Notes under the pieces: model-generated | The model's input: the letters and a program-made list of their open reading frames with translations, nothing else | Databases searched by the model: none | Told to the model about the DNA's origin: nothing | NCBI GenBank assembly: GCA_001598975.1 | Contig: BBXU01001239.1 | Location: 1 to 20,882 of the forward strand | Reading direction: 5' to 3' | DNA length: 20,882 nt | Origin: Parachlorella kessleri | Lineage: Eukaryota > Chlorophyta > Trebouxiophyceae > Chlorellales > Chlorellaceae | Translations under genes and position numbers: made by a program | In this document: in pieces, positions 11,101 through 19,660 of the stretch | How positions within the stretch are numbered: position 1 is the first letter of the stretch | Layout: each line of letters opens with the position of its first letter

Positions 11101-12145
11101 TCCCCCCACACCCACCCACCCTCTTCCAGGCTTGGCGCTGTATGAGGGTCCACATGCGCAGCCCCGGCCAGCGCGCCTCGGCCGCCGCGCTGGCCGGCAC
11201 GGTGCAGTGGCCGTACCGCGAGTGGAACTCTGCCAGCTGGCGGAAGCGTGATGCCCAGCGCGAAGCAAAGGCATCAAAGTGGAATCCCAGGGCCGCCAGC
11301 TGGTGGTAGTGGTCCAGCGGCATCCTGCCGGCCTTCCACAGCCGACGCTGGTACGCAACCCAGCCGCCCAGCCCTGCAGACAGGCAGCCGGAGCAGACTT
11401 TCCAGCAAGTTGCTCTTGACGAAGGCACACTGCAGTGACCATTGTGAGCGTTTCTGCTATCAGTCCAAGCATGAATAGCCAGTACATTGCGCACAGGCCG
11501 CAGGCATGGGTCAGGCACCAACGTTTGACAAGCAGGCACGGCCCTGGCCACTGCTGTGAAACTTAAAAAGCAGCAACGCCAGCTGCTCCTTGTGAGCTGC
11601 TTCCTCACGGCCCCGGCCTACGTGTAAGATCCTTACAAACCATTACTCATCCTCCCGAGCACTTGCCATCACCAGGGCAGGAGAACAGTGGTGCCACAAG
11701 GCGTGCCCGTGCCACCCACCAGCTAGGGAGAGGCTTTGATTAATTATAGCCCACCTGATGGGCACTTGACGGGCACCATGCAGTGCCCATGCTCCAGGTA
11801 GTACAGCGTCAGCTCCTTGTACCGCTGCTGGAAGCTCCTCTTGTTGATGCCTGGCCCGCCAGGTGAGGGGCTGTTGAGGCCAGGCCCGCCGGCTGGTAAG
11901 CGGGCGGCCGCCATTTCCTTCCCGGCCGGGCTCTGGCCAGGGCTAGCAGGTAGACTATACTCTGGCATGCGCCAGCTATTCAGGTCCTCTTCCCCAGCAG
12001 CAAACCTGGCTTGAGCCCTGCACCAGGTTCTCTCTGGTGTGCCAGTGGTTGGGCCGCCTTGCCCCTTGTTGCTGCTGCCTAGGCCTCGCCAGGAAGCCCA
12101 TGTCCGACAACTGAACAGGCTGCTACTTGTTCCTGCAAAATACAT
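8113..12145 (-). CDS. Protein with four tandem helicase-associated (HA) repeats, no helicase core
   Basis: Predicted 574 aa from seven exons: 12145-11755, 11373-11120, 10851-10737, 10237-10087, 9640-9461, 8990-8885, 8640-8113 (TGA). Each junction is GT-AG and phase-consistent. The HA (PF03457-like) pattern, W..RY..L..F...HGHC.VP, G/L..W...QR, then L..LGF.W, repeats four times: about residues 102-175 (EHGHCMVP, LGGWVAYQRR, LAALGFHF), 172-240 (RYGHCTVP, LIQRQAWKR, LSGLGFVWQP), 236-312 (EHGHCNVP, LASWVERVRR) and 310-383 (more diverged: VGHLAGP, LAEWVVQQRHRG, LDELGFVWDP). A fifth repeat appears to start (EEGAWVKQLAAL) but stops short. The tail has a basic, nuclear-signal-like run (KKGSNRRRRKG) and an alanine/glutamate stretch. 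HA domains are thought to bind nucleic acid beside SNF2/DEAD-type helicases; no Walker or DEAD motif is visible here. DNA binding is inferred. The start ATG lies just before a TTTTGCAG and may be intronic, so the N-terminus is uncertain; the 8885/8640 junction is the weakest splice. Confidence 0.8.
9018..9105. repeat. Dispersed repeat, copy 4 (in an HA-gene intron)
   Basis: Reads GCTCATTCTGCATCCAGCCC, TGTCAGTCCAGTCCAGTCCA, then GCACTACCTGCCACCCATGC and TAATAAG. It matches the copy at 1705-1829 closely, with an extra GTCCA unit. It lies wholly inside the 470-base intron between exons 5 and 6 of the HA-repeat gene, in the same orientation as the other copies. Confidence 0.75.
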
Positions 12146-12553
12146 TGACCTCTCACCAGCGCTGCCAGGGCAACAAATGATTGTGCACCACGGTCGCTCG
12201 AGTCACCCATACAGGTGCAAGAGGCATCATGTCAAATAATGCTTATCCAGAATAAGAGGAAACGGGTGCGACCCGACGGGTGTACAGACAACCAACGAGG
12301 GGCTTGTGAGGGGATCCCTAAGGATCCCTAGGGGATCCGCCAGCCTGGCAATTACGACAGCAGCTCCTACCCTTCACGAGACGTCCCCATCTTTCTTGCC
12401 GTCCTTCGTGGTACGGGTCCCCCTCTGTGCCTCCTGGACTTCAGCACTGTGGGCCCTTGGGGGCCCGAACTGCTAGGCCTCGACATGTGCCAGTTAAGCC
12501 ATGAACACAAGCACATCTAGCGGCCCCTTCCCTCAAACTGCCGGCCCTTCAAC
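12146..12553. other. Upstream flank of the HA-repeat gene
   Basis: Likely 5' flank, and possibly a missing first exon, of the HA-repeat gene. A minus-strand ATGATG at about 12230 opens a short frame ending at a GTGAGAG donor-like site, but its phase and the resulting 23-base intron do not fit the next exon. A cluster of three GGATCC sites lies at 12312-12338. Nothing else is recognised. Confidence 0.4.
12312..12338. repeat. Short GGATCC direct/inverted repeat
   Basis: GGATCCCTAA is followed by GGATCCCTAG and then GGGATCC. The last two units form a near-perfect palindrome around CTAG. It may be only a simple-sequence duplication; no function can be assigned. Confidence 0.5.
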
Positions 12554-12793
12554 TCACAGCACAGTGCGATATTTTACAACAGCCTTCTTCGTCGCTGCCC
12601 TGGTAAGCTGGATTTGCCCTTGCATGTTTTTGGTAAAGGTGGCAGGCAAGGCGGCACATAGGAGGTAGGGGCGTAGTGCATTGACATGGACTTTGTGATT
12701 GTTTTGTTTGCGTCGTAGCAGAAGTCCAGGGTTCCGAAGCCCCCCTGTGAGCCTCAAGAGTAAGGGCTCACAGTGCACTGCTACACTACACAC
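12554..12793 (-). CDS. Unrecognised 79-aa open frame
   Basis: A minus-strand frame whose second half is lysine- and threonine-rich (for example KQNNHKVHVNALRPYLL and TRAATKKAVVKYRTVL). The HKVHVNALRPY stretch loosely resembles segments near the end of retroelement integrases, but one short resemblance without flanking domains is not enough to call a transposon. No splice partners were found. It may be a chance frame or an eroded fragment. Confidence 0.12.
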   Translation of the reverse strand: MCSVAVHCEPLLLRLTGGLRNPGLLLRRKQNNHKVHVNALRPYLLCAALPATFTKNMQGQIQLTRAATKKAVVKYRTVL

Positions 12794-13638
12794 TGCTAGT
12801 GTTGGCAGCTTGCCTGCAGGTGGTCGTTACGATGTTCTCGGTCTTGTTGGTGTACCAGTGTTGCGCTATTTACCAGCGCCGCCGACGGCGGCGGCGGAGG
12901 GGGACGTACCCACCCGAGCCCCCAATAGTCCATCACCAGCAGGTGTGCAGCGCTGCAGGTTGGACTTGTTGTTCAAGCAGCCTCCAACCATGACCTGAGG
13001 GGCATTGTTGAGACTCCTGAAGACAGGAGTGCCTTGCCCTTGCAGCGGTAGAACTTGCCCGGTAGAGGGCAGAAGGCTTGCTGTGCCGGCAGCCTCAGGC
13101 AGCTGTGCTGCGAATGGCCTGTGAGTTCCAGCGCCACAGTCGCCTGCTTGGCACATCATACTGTGGGTTGCTGCATGGGCCCTACTCTCGTGTTTGTGCT
13201 GCAGGATTTCCGGCGTGGACCTGTTCGCGTTGTAGAGAAGGAGGGAGTCTTGGTTCTGCAGCCGGACGGGTGAGAACATTGCTTGCTACAAGGGTTAGTC
13301 GAAGCGATGAAAGCGATCCTTGGCCTGGTGTCTGCTAGGTCGCCTGGAGAACCAGGCTTTACACCCAAATTCCTAGGGTTGCTGCTGGGTGGGTGGGCAG
13401 GTGGGCGCACGTGGACGGTGGGTGGATTGTTAGATGGGTGGGTTGTTGGTGTACAGACAAGCAATGCCGGCCTAAGATGCATCATGGGGTTGCACTAGAG
13501 TGTCTGTCTGCACAGGACTCCGCATGGGAAGGCTGGCTGCACTGACGTCTGCAGGAGCACCTGCGCTGTGGCATGCGTGGAGGAGAGGCCTGCTGCAGCC
13601 AGCCTGGATCCAGGCGCACACGTCTACCAAGTCAACCT
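12794..13638. other. Unexplained region with orphan open frames
   Basis: The minus strand has an uninterrupted 137-codon frame at 12866-13279 (contains FRSLNNAPQVMVGGCLNNKS), and the plus strand has a splice-flanked exon candidate at 13205-13269. No family is recognised in either. From 13385 to 13448 the plus strand is a GT-rich run of GGGTGGGTGG-type units. I cannot decide which strand, if any, is coding. Confidence 0.3.
13205..13269 (+). CDS. Isolated exon candidate
   Basis: A GTGCTGCAG acceptor is followed by 65 bases reading DFRRGPVRVVEKEGVLVLQP and DG, then a GG/GTGAG donor. The peptide has alternating hydrophobic residues, as in a beta-rich domain, and both splice signals are good. No neighbouring exon in compatible phase could be identified, so it may be a chance exon or part of a broken gene. 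Confidence 0.2.
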
Positions 13639-14162
13639 AGGGCCGCGCCCCGGCAGCCCGCCCACGCCTCGCCAGCAGCCGTGCTTGCGCCCGGCTCCGC
13701 CGCTGGATCGCCACCTGGCGCGACATGCAGGCCTTGGCCAGCAGGATCCGATTCCCGCGTGGGACGGTACCGTGCTTGCGGAGGTCGGCACACCAGCATG
13801 CGGCAGCGATGGAGGTGCACCCTGCGGCGGGCTGCGTCAGACTCGCTATGCACCTAGTCCGCAAGCTACAGGAAGCCCCCTCCAAGGGGGGCCTCAGCTC
13901 CTCCCTCCAGGAGGACGTGGCAGCCAACCTGGCCCCTCACAAGGCCCGCAGCTTCCTGCAGCTCCGACAGCAGCGCAGCAACTGCACCAGCAGGAGCAGC
14001 CCGACCCTGCAGACGCTGTTGCGGCACCCCTGGGGCCGCTGCAAGCCGGGCTGGCGCCAGCGCCCCCCTGCCTGTCAGCACAGGGACCCCTTGAGGCGTG
14101 CCAAAGTGGTTCCGCTCCTCCAGGCGGCGCAGCTGTCGGCGCAGCCGAGGCTGCCTGTGTGA
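13639..14162 (+). CDS. Unrecognised open frame, possible gene fragment
   Basis: A plus-strand frame free of stops from a TAG at about 13637 to a TGA at 14160-14162, with internal ATGs from 13725. The peptide is Arg/Leu/Gln-rich and contains LRRWIATWRDMQALASRIRF and VRLAMHLVRKLQEAPSKGG, which look more natural than the proline-rich sister frame. The minus strand is also open over much of this interval, as expected of GC-rich DNA, so the strand is not settled. No domain was recognised. Confidence 0.2.
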
Positions 14163-15194
14163 AAGGCCGCTGAGCCAGTGGGGCAGCTGCTGGTGGCTCC
14201 TGCTGCTAGTGTGTCGCCTCCAGCACTGCCACGATGGAGGGTTACAGTCTATCCGGGATGCAAGCTTGTGTTTGACAAATGACCCCTCCAATGTTTGTGC
14301 TATACATACAAGGAGTGTCTCAGTGCTGAACCCAAAGTGCTTTTATGGGTTGACTTTACGGTAGTGGCACACCGTGCAGTTGGTAGGTGGCTGGTGGGAG
14401 TGCCTGGCGCCTTGTAGTTTGATGGTTGGCTGTGATGTACCAAGTCACCATTGTGGTTCCGTCTAGGCAGCCTTTTAACAGTGTGTGCCGAGTGACTGGC
14501 TGGTCTTCCCAGTACCAATCCTCCGCTCCCATTTGTATGCTGGGTCTGAGCAGCTTCGCTCATGCTTCTGTTTTCCCCAGGTAGGAAGCACGGCTCTTTC
14601 ATATTCCCTTGATACCTCTTGTCCGTGCTGGGCAGCGGGCGTAGGCTGATTTGCACTTCATTGTTTGTTGTCAATCCAGCCTGCTTATAGCAGGCGAGCG
14701 CAACGTGTTGTCAGTGTTCCCTGGCATCTCTCAAGCTGGCGGCTGAATCGTAGGTTGTTTGCAGGCAAGCCAATGAAGGCTTGCAAAGGGAGGTGCAACC
14801 ATCATTGCAGTCTTAACCACCAGCCGGAGGGCAGAAAATTAAAAAGATAGGACCCATACTCGAGCACATATAGCTAAGATCTCCCCTCATTTACACGTGT
14901 CGCGTGTACCATGAACAGCCTGCTGCCCAAGGCTGTTGGCGATCTCCCAGCCCATGATCCACCCCTCTGCCAGCCCCCAGCAAGGATCAGCCCCGGGATG
15001 CCAGGATCATGCACCTCATAAAACTGCCACCATTGCGCATAATACAAGCACAGGTACCCATGTCAACGAACACCACTAATGGACAACACCACTACCAACA
15101 GGACACAAAGCCGCTGCTACGCCTACTTCGCTACACCCAGCCAACATGTACGACAACCCCCAGCCCTTCTACACTACAGCTATCAACCACAACG
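14163..15194. other. Non-coding intergenic stretch
   Basis: No gene is seen. Open frames are short and lack domains. The sequence is less GC-rich than the coding blocks. Minus-strand TGTAA motifs occur near 14242-14246 and 14893-14897, but no gene ends close to either. The right part may include distal 3' untranslated sequence of PEX3. Confidence 0.5.
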
Positions 15195-15292
15195 GATCAG
15201 ACACTCAGGCACAGGCCCCAGGGCATACCAAGCATGCAACCCTGGCAGCTTACAGCTACACACTCTCCTTTTCGCACTACCTGCCACCATTA
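15195..15292. repeat. Dispersed repeat, copy 5 (in PEX3 3' region)
   Basis: A diverged copy: CAGACACTCAGGCACAGGCC, then GCATGCAACCCTGGCAGCTT, then CTCCTTTTCGCACTACCTGC and CACCATTAA, in the same block order as the copy at 1705-1829. It lies just beyond the PEX3 stop codon and contains the candidate poly(A) signal at 15250-15254. Confidence 0.55.
15250..15254 (-). terminator. Candidate TGTAA poly(A) signal for PEX3
   Basis: TTACA on the plus strand gives TGTAA on the PEX3 sense strand, about 120 bases past the stop codon, a normal distance. It falls within dispersed repeat copy 5. Confidence 0.5.
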
Positions 15293-15372
15293 AGGACCCC
15301 ATTATCAGCGTCAGTCACCTCCACTACTTGGGGTGTAAGGCACCTCCGTCCGGGCCCCGTCCCTCAACCCGC

Positions 15373-18300
15373 CTACAGGGGTGGCCCGCAGGAGTAGACA
15401 GTGGCACAGAGAGTGTGCACCTCCAGCATGCGGGCCAGCTGGGAGACAAAGGGCGCCCCGGGCGTGAGGTAGTCCTGCCCCGCAGCGGCCACAGCAGGCA
15501 CCAGCTTGGCCAGCGGCAGCGGCTGGTCCGCCAGCCGGTCGCAAAGCTTGCGAACCGCATCGTGGCTCAGCTCGCGCACGCACGCCTGCGCACCGGAGGA
15601 GCGACACGAGAGCAACACACCGTCAGGTGCGAGCGGTGGTCCGTGTGCCCCACTGGGGAGCAGCCCACATGTCACACGCCGAGCCTGGCACAGAGGCATC
15701 TCGGCAATGCAGTCTCTCTCTGGTGCTATAGAAAAGTACGGAAGCTCTCTCGCGGATACAGCAGACAGAGCCGCACCAGGTGCGATAGCAGACAAGGTCA
15801 TGGCTCTGCTGTGGGTTAGCCACCCGCTGCCGCACCCCAGGCAGCTAGACTGCCCCAGACACCGACACCGCATGCGCCAGCCAGTACGCCACCTGGCCAC
15901 TTGCTTCCGCCAACCCAGCAAGGCTGCCTGACCCCACCAAGCGCTGTGGCTCAGCCTCCCTGCTACTCAGCCGCATGACTCACCACCAGGGCTTCATGAA
16001 AACGGTCGCTTCTGACCACCCGGCGGACCTCTGCCAGCATGCCCTCCACCGCCTCCCGGTCCACCAGCAGCGCATGCGACTGGGGCGCCAGGGCGCGGTT
16101 GTCTGGCCGCACCGCCAGCAGCGACTCGGCCAGCGCGGCGGGTGGCGGCAGCAGGAACGTGTCCCACCCTGCAACACCAGCAAATGCCGCACAAGCAGCA
16201 GCAGCAGCCAAGAGGTGAGGCGGGGGGGAGGGGGCTTGAGCGAGCCGTAGGCAGAAACTACTGGGCTAGCGGTCATGCGCAGGTGCAGAACACGTGGAGT
16301 GCTTACGCTGTGCGGTGGCATGTGCCAGGGGCAAGACGGCAAGTCCAGATGTATCTGTAACTACCCCAGCACATGCCATGCCTGCCATCCTCACTGGCAG
16401 GCAAAACACTTCAGGCGCAGGCCACACTCAGGCGAGAGCCGCCAGAGCATACTCTGCATACAGCCTTCACAGGCCACAGCTACAAACTCCTCCCCTGGCT
16501 GATGCCGATGACTACCAACAGCACCAACAAATCACGTGCAAAGCAAGCCAGCTCACCAGCATGGCTGCCTCACACCCCTGCCACGCTACTGTGCTTGTCA
16601 CCTGACACGACTCCCAACCCCACAATGTACTCTCCACCACCAAAGCATTATGTGCCAACTGAGCTGCCGCCCACCTGCCGCCCGCGCCGAGGTGGTCAAC
16701 CCGGCTAACATGTCTGACAGCAGTCGCCCCAGCCCATCGCAGTCCAGCGGCGCCGCCAGCGCCACGCCACGCAGCGCGCTCGACACCGCGCTCTGCACCA
16801 GCCCTAGGAGGGCGCCGGCGCCCTCTCGGGACAGGTACTCGGCATACGACAGGAACTGCTCCTGGGAGGGGGCGGACAGCCGCGGCAGGGTGGGGGGAGC
16901 CGCGCCCGCGCCGCCGGCAGCCGCACCGGGCCCGCCAGTCTTCCTGCATGCCAGGCCCAGATGGCGGCACGATTTCGCAAGAGCAGTTGGCCGCTTGGGC
17001 GAGTGGAGTCCGCCTCAGGAGGTGCCCGCAACATGATGAGGGGCGGGAGACTCGGCAGACCCTGCTCACTGAGACCCACACACAGCAAGGTGTTGCTCGA
17101 CGGCCGCGAGCCGCTTCCCCTATCCCTTGGCAGAAAAAAGTAAACACCGCATGCACCCCTTGTCCGCCACACAGCCCTGCCAGCTACACGAATGTTACCA
17201 CACACAGCCTTGGGCCCCCCTGTCTCTCTCAAAACCACCACCCGCGCCTCATGCAGGCTGACAGCGCAGTTCAGCAGCACTGCTCGTCCTACCTGCTGCT
17301 GCTGTCCAAGGCTGACTCCAGGTACAAGTGCCTCCCTAGGATGTTGAGCTGCACCCGCACAAACAGGTCCAGCAGGGGCAGCAGCCACAGCGAGCCGACC
17401 GCCCGCGTGAACGCCGCGATGCTCAGCTCCTCCCACAGCGCGACCTTCTGCTCGCCCGTTAGCGGCGCCTGCTGGCCTGGCTGCTGCGCTGCGCCCCCGT
17501 TGCCGGCGTCCTTGCTCTGCCTGCATGGGGAGGCCTGGCTGGGAGAGGAGGTCAGCGGCGGGCGAGCCTGCCTGCCTGCATGCCTGCTTGCAGGCGCGGT
17601 TCACGGCCCCACCGACACCATGGCTGTACTGCTTTAGGCTAGAGCCTGCACATAGCCAGCCAGCCCTACGGCCCCGCAGCAGCTGGTGAGCGGGACGCAT
17701 AGACGTTTCCCGATCCCATGCTTCCTGTCAGCCTCCCTGCCAGCCACGAGTTGCTCGCCCTGGGGCGGCCTGACGCGCGGCGCGCCTCACCTCAGCTTCT
17801 CCAGCAAGCTATCCACATCTGCTGCCCGGTTGAGCGCCGCGGCCAGCGCCGGCAGGAGTGAGGGGATGGTGGTGTTGTCGGCGATGTCCTGGATGCTGTC
17901 AAAGTGGTGCTGCAGGTGGGCCTCCGCATCCTGCCAGGAAAGGCAGCAAGCGCAGAGTAAAACGCTCCTTCACCCAAACTTCGTAGGCTTGTGAGCCTGC
18001 CTGCTCGCAAACTTGCCACCTCCTCCTGCTCCCATCCTGCTTGCTGGAGGTGCTCTCATAAAAAATACATGGAACCTTTGGAATGTACATCGAGGTTTCA
18101 CCACTCCCCTCCCCCCCCCCCACACACACACCACCACCACCACCACACACACACAATCTTTCTCCCCCTCATTTCCCTTAACACCCGCGTTGTCTGGAAC
18201 GTCAGAACCCTTAGACCCAGGCATAAAGCCCTGACCAGTCTTTGGGAGAAGGAGGGGAGCACAACCCCCATGACACACCTTGGTATAACCTCCAGGCTAC

Positions 18301-18663
18301 ACAGCCTTGCGACTGTCTGTGAGTGCTACCCTAGCAGTCTGCGCCCAAGCGCTGCCACCCTGTGGCGTAAATGCGCACCTTTTGGAGGGTTGCTGCCGAG
18401 CCTCTCGGATTGACCAGGGTGTCGCCACCACTCCATTGGGCCCCTGAGCTTGAAGGCTTGTCCTCGTCAGGGGCCCAGTTCCAGCGTTTATAAACGTAGT
18501 AAGCAGCTGCTGCGCCGGCTGCCCCAGCAGCTGCAACTGCTAAGACTCGCCTCTTGTTCCTGCAGGGCTAGGCAGCCAGTCGCTTAGGCAGGCAGACCAA
18601 CAGGTGATCACTACATGACCGCGCCAGATTACAATGCAAGTACCTGCGCCAATAATTAAGCAT
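15373..18663 (-). CDS. PEX3: Peroxisomal biogenesis factor 3 (peroxin-3; 7 exons, complete)
   Basis: Predicted 411 aa. PEX3 is a peroxisomal (and early ER-derived) membrane protein that docks PEX19 and so inserts other peroxisomal membrane proteins. Exons: 18663-18644, 18559-18379, 17930-17791, 17520-17293, 16943-16675, 16168-15984, 15585-15373 (TAG). All junctions are GT-AG with matching phase. The N-terminus MLNYWRRNKRRVL gives the basic cluster followed by an alanine-rich membrane segment (about residues 12-30) that in known PEX3 targets the peroxisome. Residues 68-113 contain HLQHHFDSIQDIADNTTIPS, matching the plant AHFENIQMIADTTTLP block. Residues 142-183 contain LWEELSIAAFTRAVGSLWLL and VRVQLNILGRHLYLESA, the most conserved PEX3 stretch. 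QEQFLSYAEYLS (217-228) matches the next conserved helix. The length is a little above the usual 365-390 aa, from Gly/Ala/Pro/Gln-rich linkers near 118-136 and 191-215. The call is secure; the 20-base first exon rests on phase, splice sites and its fit to the family motif. Confidence 0.92.
16425..16500. repeat. Dispersed repeat, copy 6 (in a PEX3 intron)
   Basis: Reads ACTCAGGCGAGAGCC, CAGAGCATACTCTGCATACA, GCCTTCACAGGCCACAGCTA, following the order of copies 3 and 5 (CTCAGGCAAGATACAGAGCA, then CTGCATACA). It is diverged and lacks the ACTACCTGCCACC block. It lies in the intron between PEX3 exons 5 and 6. Confidence 0.4.
18105..18155. repeat. Compound microsatellite in a PEX3 intron
   Basis: A poly-C run is followed by (CA)n, (CCA)n and (CA)n again. 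It lies in the intron between PEX3 exons 2 and 3. On the transcribed strand it is a G/GT-rich tract. It is ordinary simple sequence and probably length-variable. Confidence 0.9.
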
Positions 18664-19660
18664 GAAGTCCCCGTTTCGACCCTGTTCAGGGCAGGACGGA
18701 TTTCCCTGTGCTGCTCAGGTCAGCCAGTACAGTGGACTCCGACTTTACAAACAGCACAGTGTGGCATAACGGGTCCAGTCATCCAATGGAACATCCCACA
18801 AGTCGCTCCCTGGGCGCCTTTTCAACGCACCATGACTCAGCGGCGGGAAAAGGAGGTGCCGGCTGTGTTTGTGCCTCTTTCCCTCCCTGCCAGCCTGCTC
18901 ACGCTACTATCCGCACCTCTTATGAGTTGTATACCCACCTAGGACTCCGACTGTACGACACACCCCACTCACAGGTGCGTGGGCGTCATGAAGGTGCCTC
19001 AGGGCAGTGTTATATAGCAATGCTGTCGACAATATTGCAGCGACTGTTTGTGGAGCGGGGTATGTAGGACATGTGCCTGGTCGACGCCAGGCATAGGCAT
19101 GATGCCTGCCTGAGCCGAGCCATGTGGTATCTGGTTCGTGGGGCTTGCCCTGCGTGTTAAGGCTGTCTGTGGATAATAGCTTAACGCTTAACGTTGCTAG
19201 ATACCCCAGTCGTCTGCTCACTTCGAGCACTGCTGGCTGAGAGCTTGCTGGCTGGTTTGCGACAGTGGACTCTGAAACACTCAAGCCACCAGCGCTGCTT
19301 GTGATCTGTGCGTAAGAACTGCTTAGTGGCCTTGTTTTTTGGCACCGAAACGAAGCGCTGACGCCCAGCTCTTGTCTCCCATCTCCAGGCTGGTGCACCC
19401 AATTGGCCTGCCAGTGGCGGCCCCGCCCTCCCTTGCCGGACAAGCTTTCCTTCTGCTGCCGTCCCCCGCCTCTTCCCGGCACGGCAGTCCTTCAACGGCA
19501 GTTGGCCGAGGCTCAGCCGTGGTTCGTACCCCCGTACCCCCCCCCCCCCCCGTGCTGCACCTGGCGCCAGCAGTGAAGCCGCGCCAGCCCTCCGGCGCAC
19601 CACCGCGGCAGGCCAGCCGCGCTCACTCGCGAGCGCTCCACCCCTCTCCAACCCGCTGCC
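18664..19660. promoter_or_regulatory. Divergent intergenic region between PEX3 and a plus-strand gene
   Basis: About 1 kb separates the PEX3 start (minus) from the ATG of the next gene (plus), so both promoters must lie here. A TATATAG stretch at 19011-19017 is a possible core-promoter element but is far from either ATG. A C15-type poly-C run sits at 19537-19551, about 110 bases before the plus-strand ATG. Minus-strand open frames over 18907-19651 have no recognisable domain and are treated as chance. Confidence 0.5.

Noticed and set aside
12208..12232. ATGATG exon as the first exon of the HA-repeat gene
   Set aside because: Its donor phase does not match the next exon (joining creates a stop) and the intron would be only about 23 bases.
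12554..12793. Retrotransposon integrase fragment
   Set aside because: Only an HKVHVNALRPY stretch hints at it. No reverse transcriptase, protease, integrase core or long terminal repeats were seen nearby.
15079..15819. 246-codon plus-strand open frame
   Set aside because: Antisense to the PEX3 last exon and its flank; no domain and poor composition.
16804..17700. 298-codon minus-strand open frame
   Set aside because: It runs across PEX3 exons and introns in the wrong frame. The correct PEX3 frame and its splice sites explain the interval.
18105..18155. Special regulatory GT/CA tract
   Set aside because: Plain compound microsatellite in an intron, common in algal genomes; nothing shows a function.
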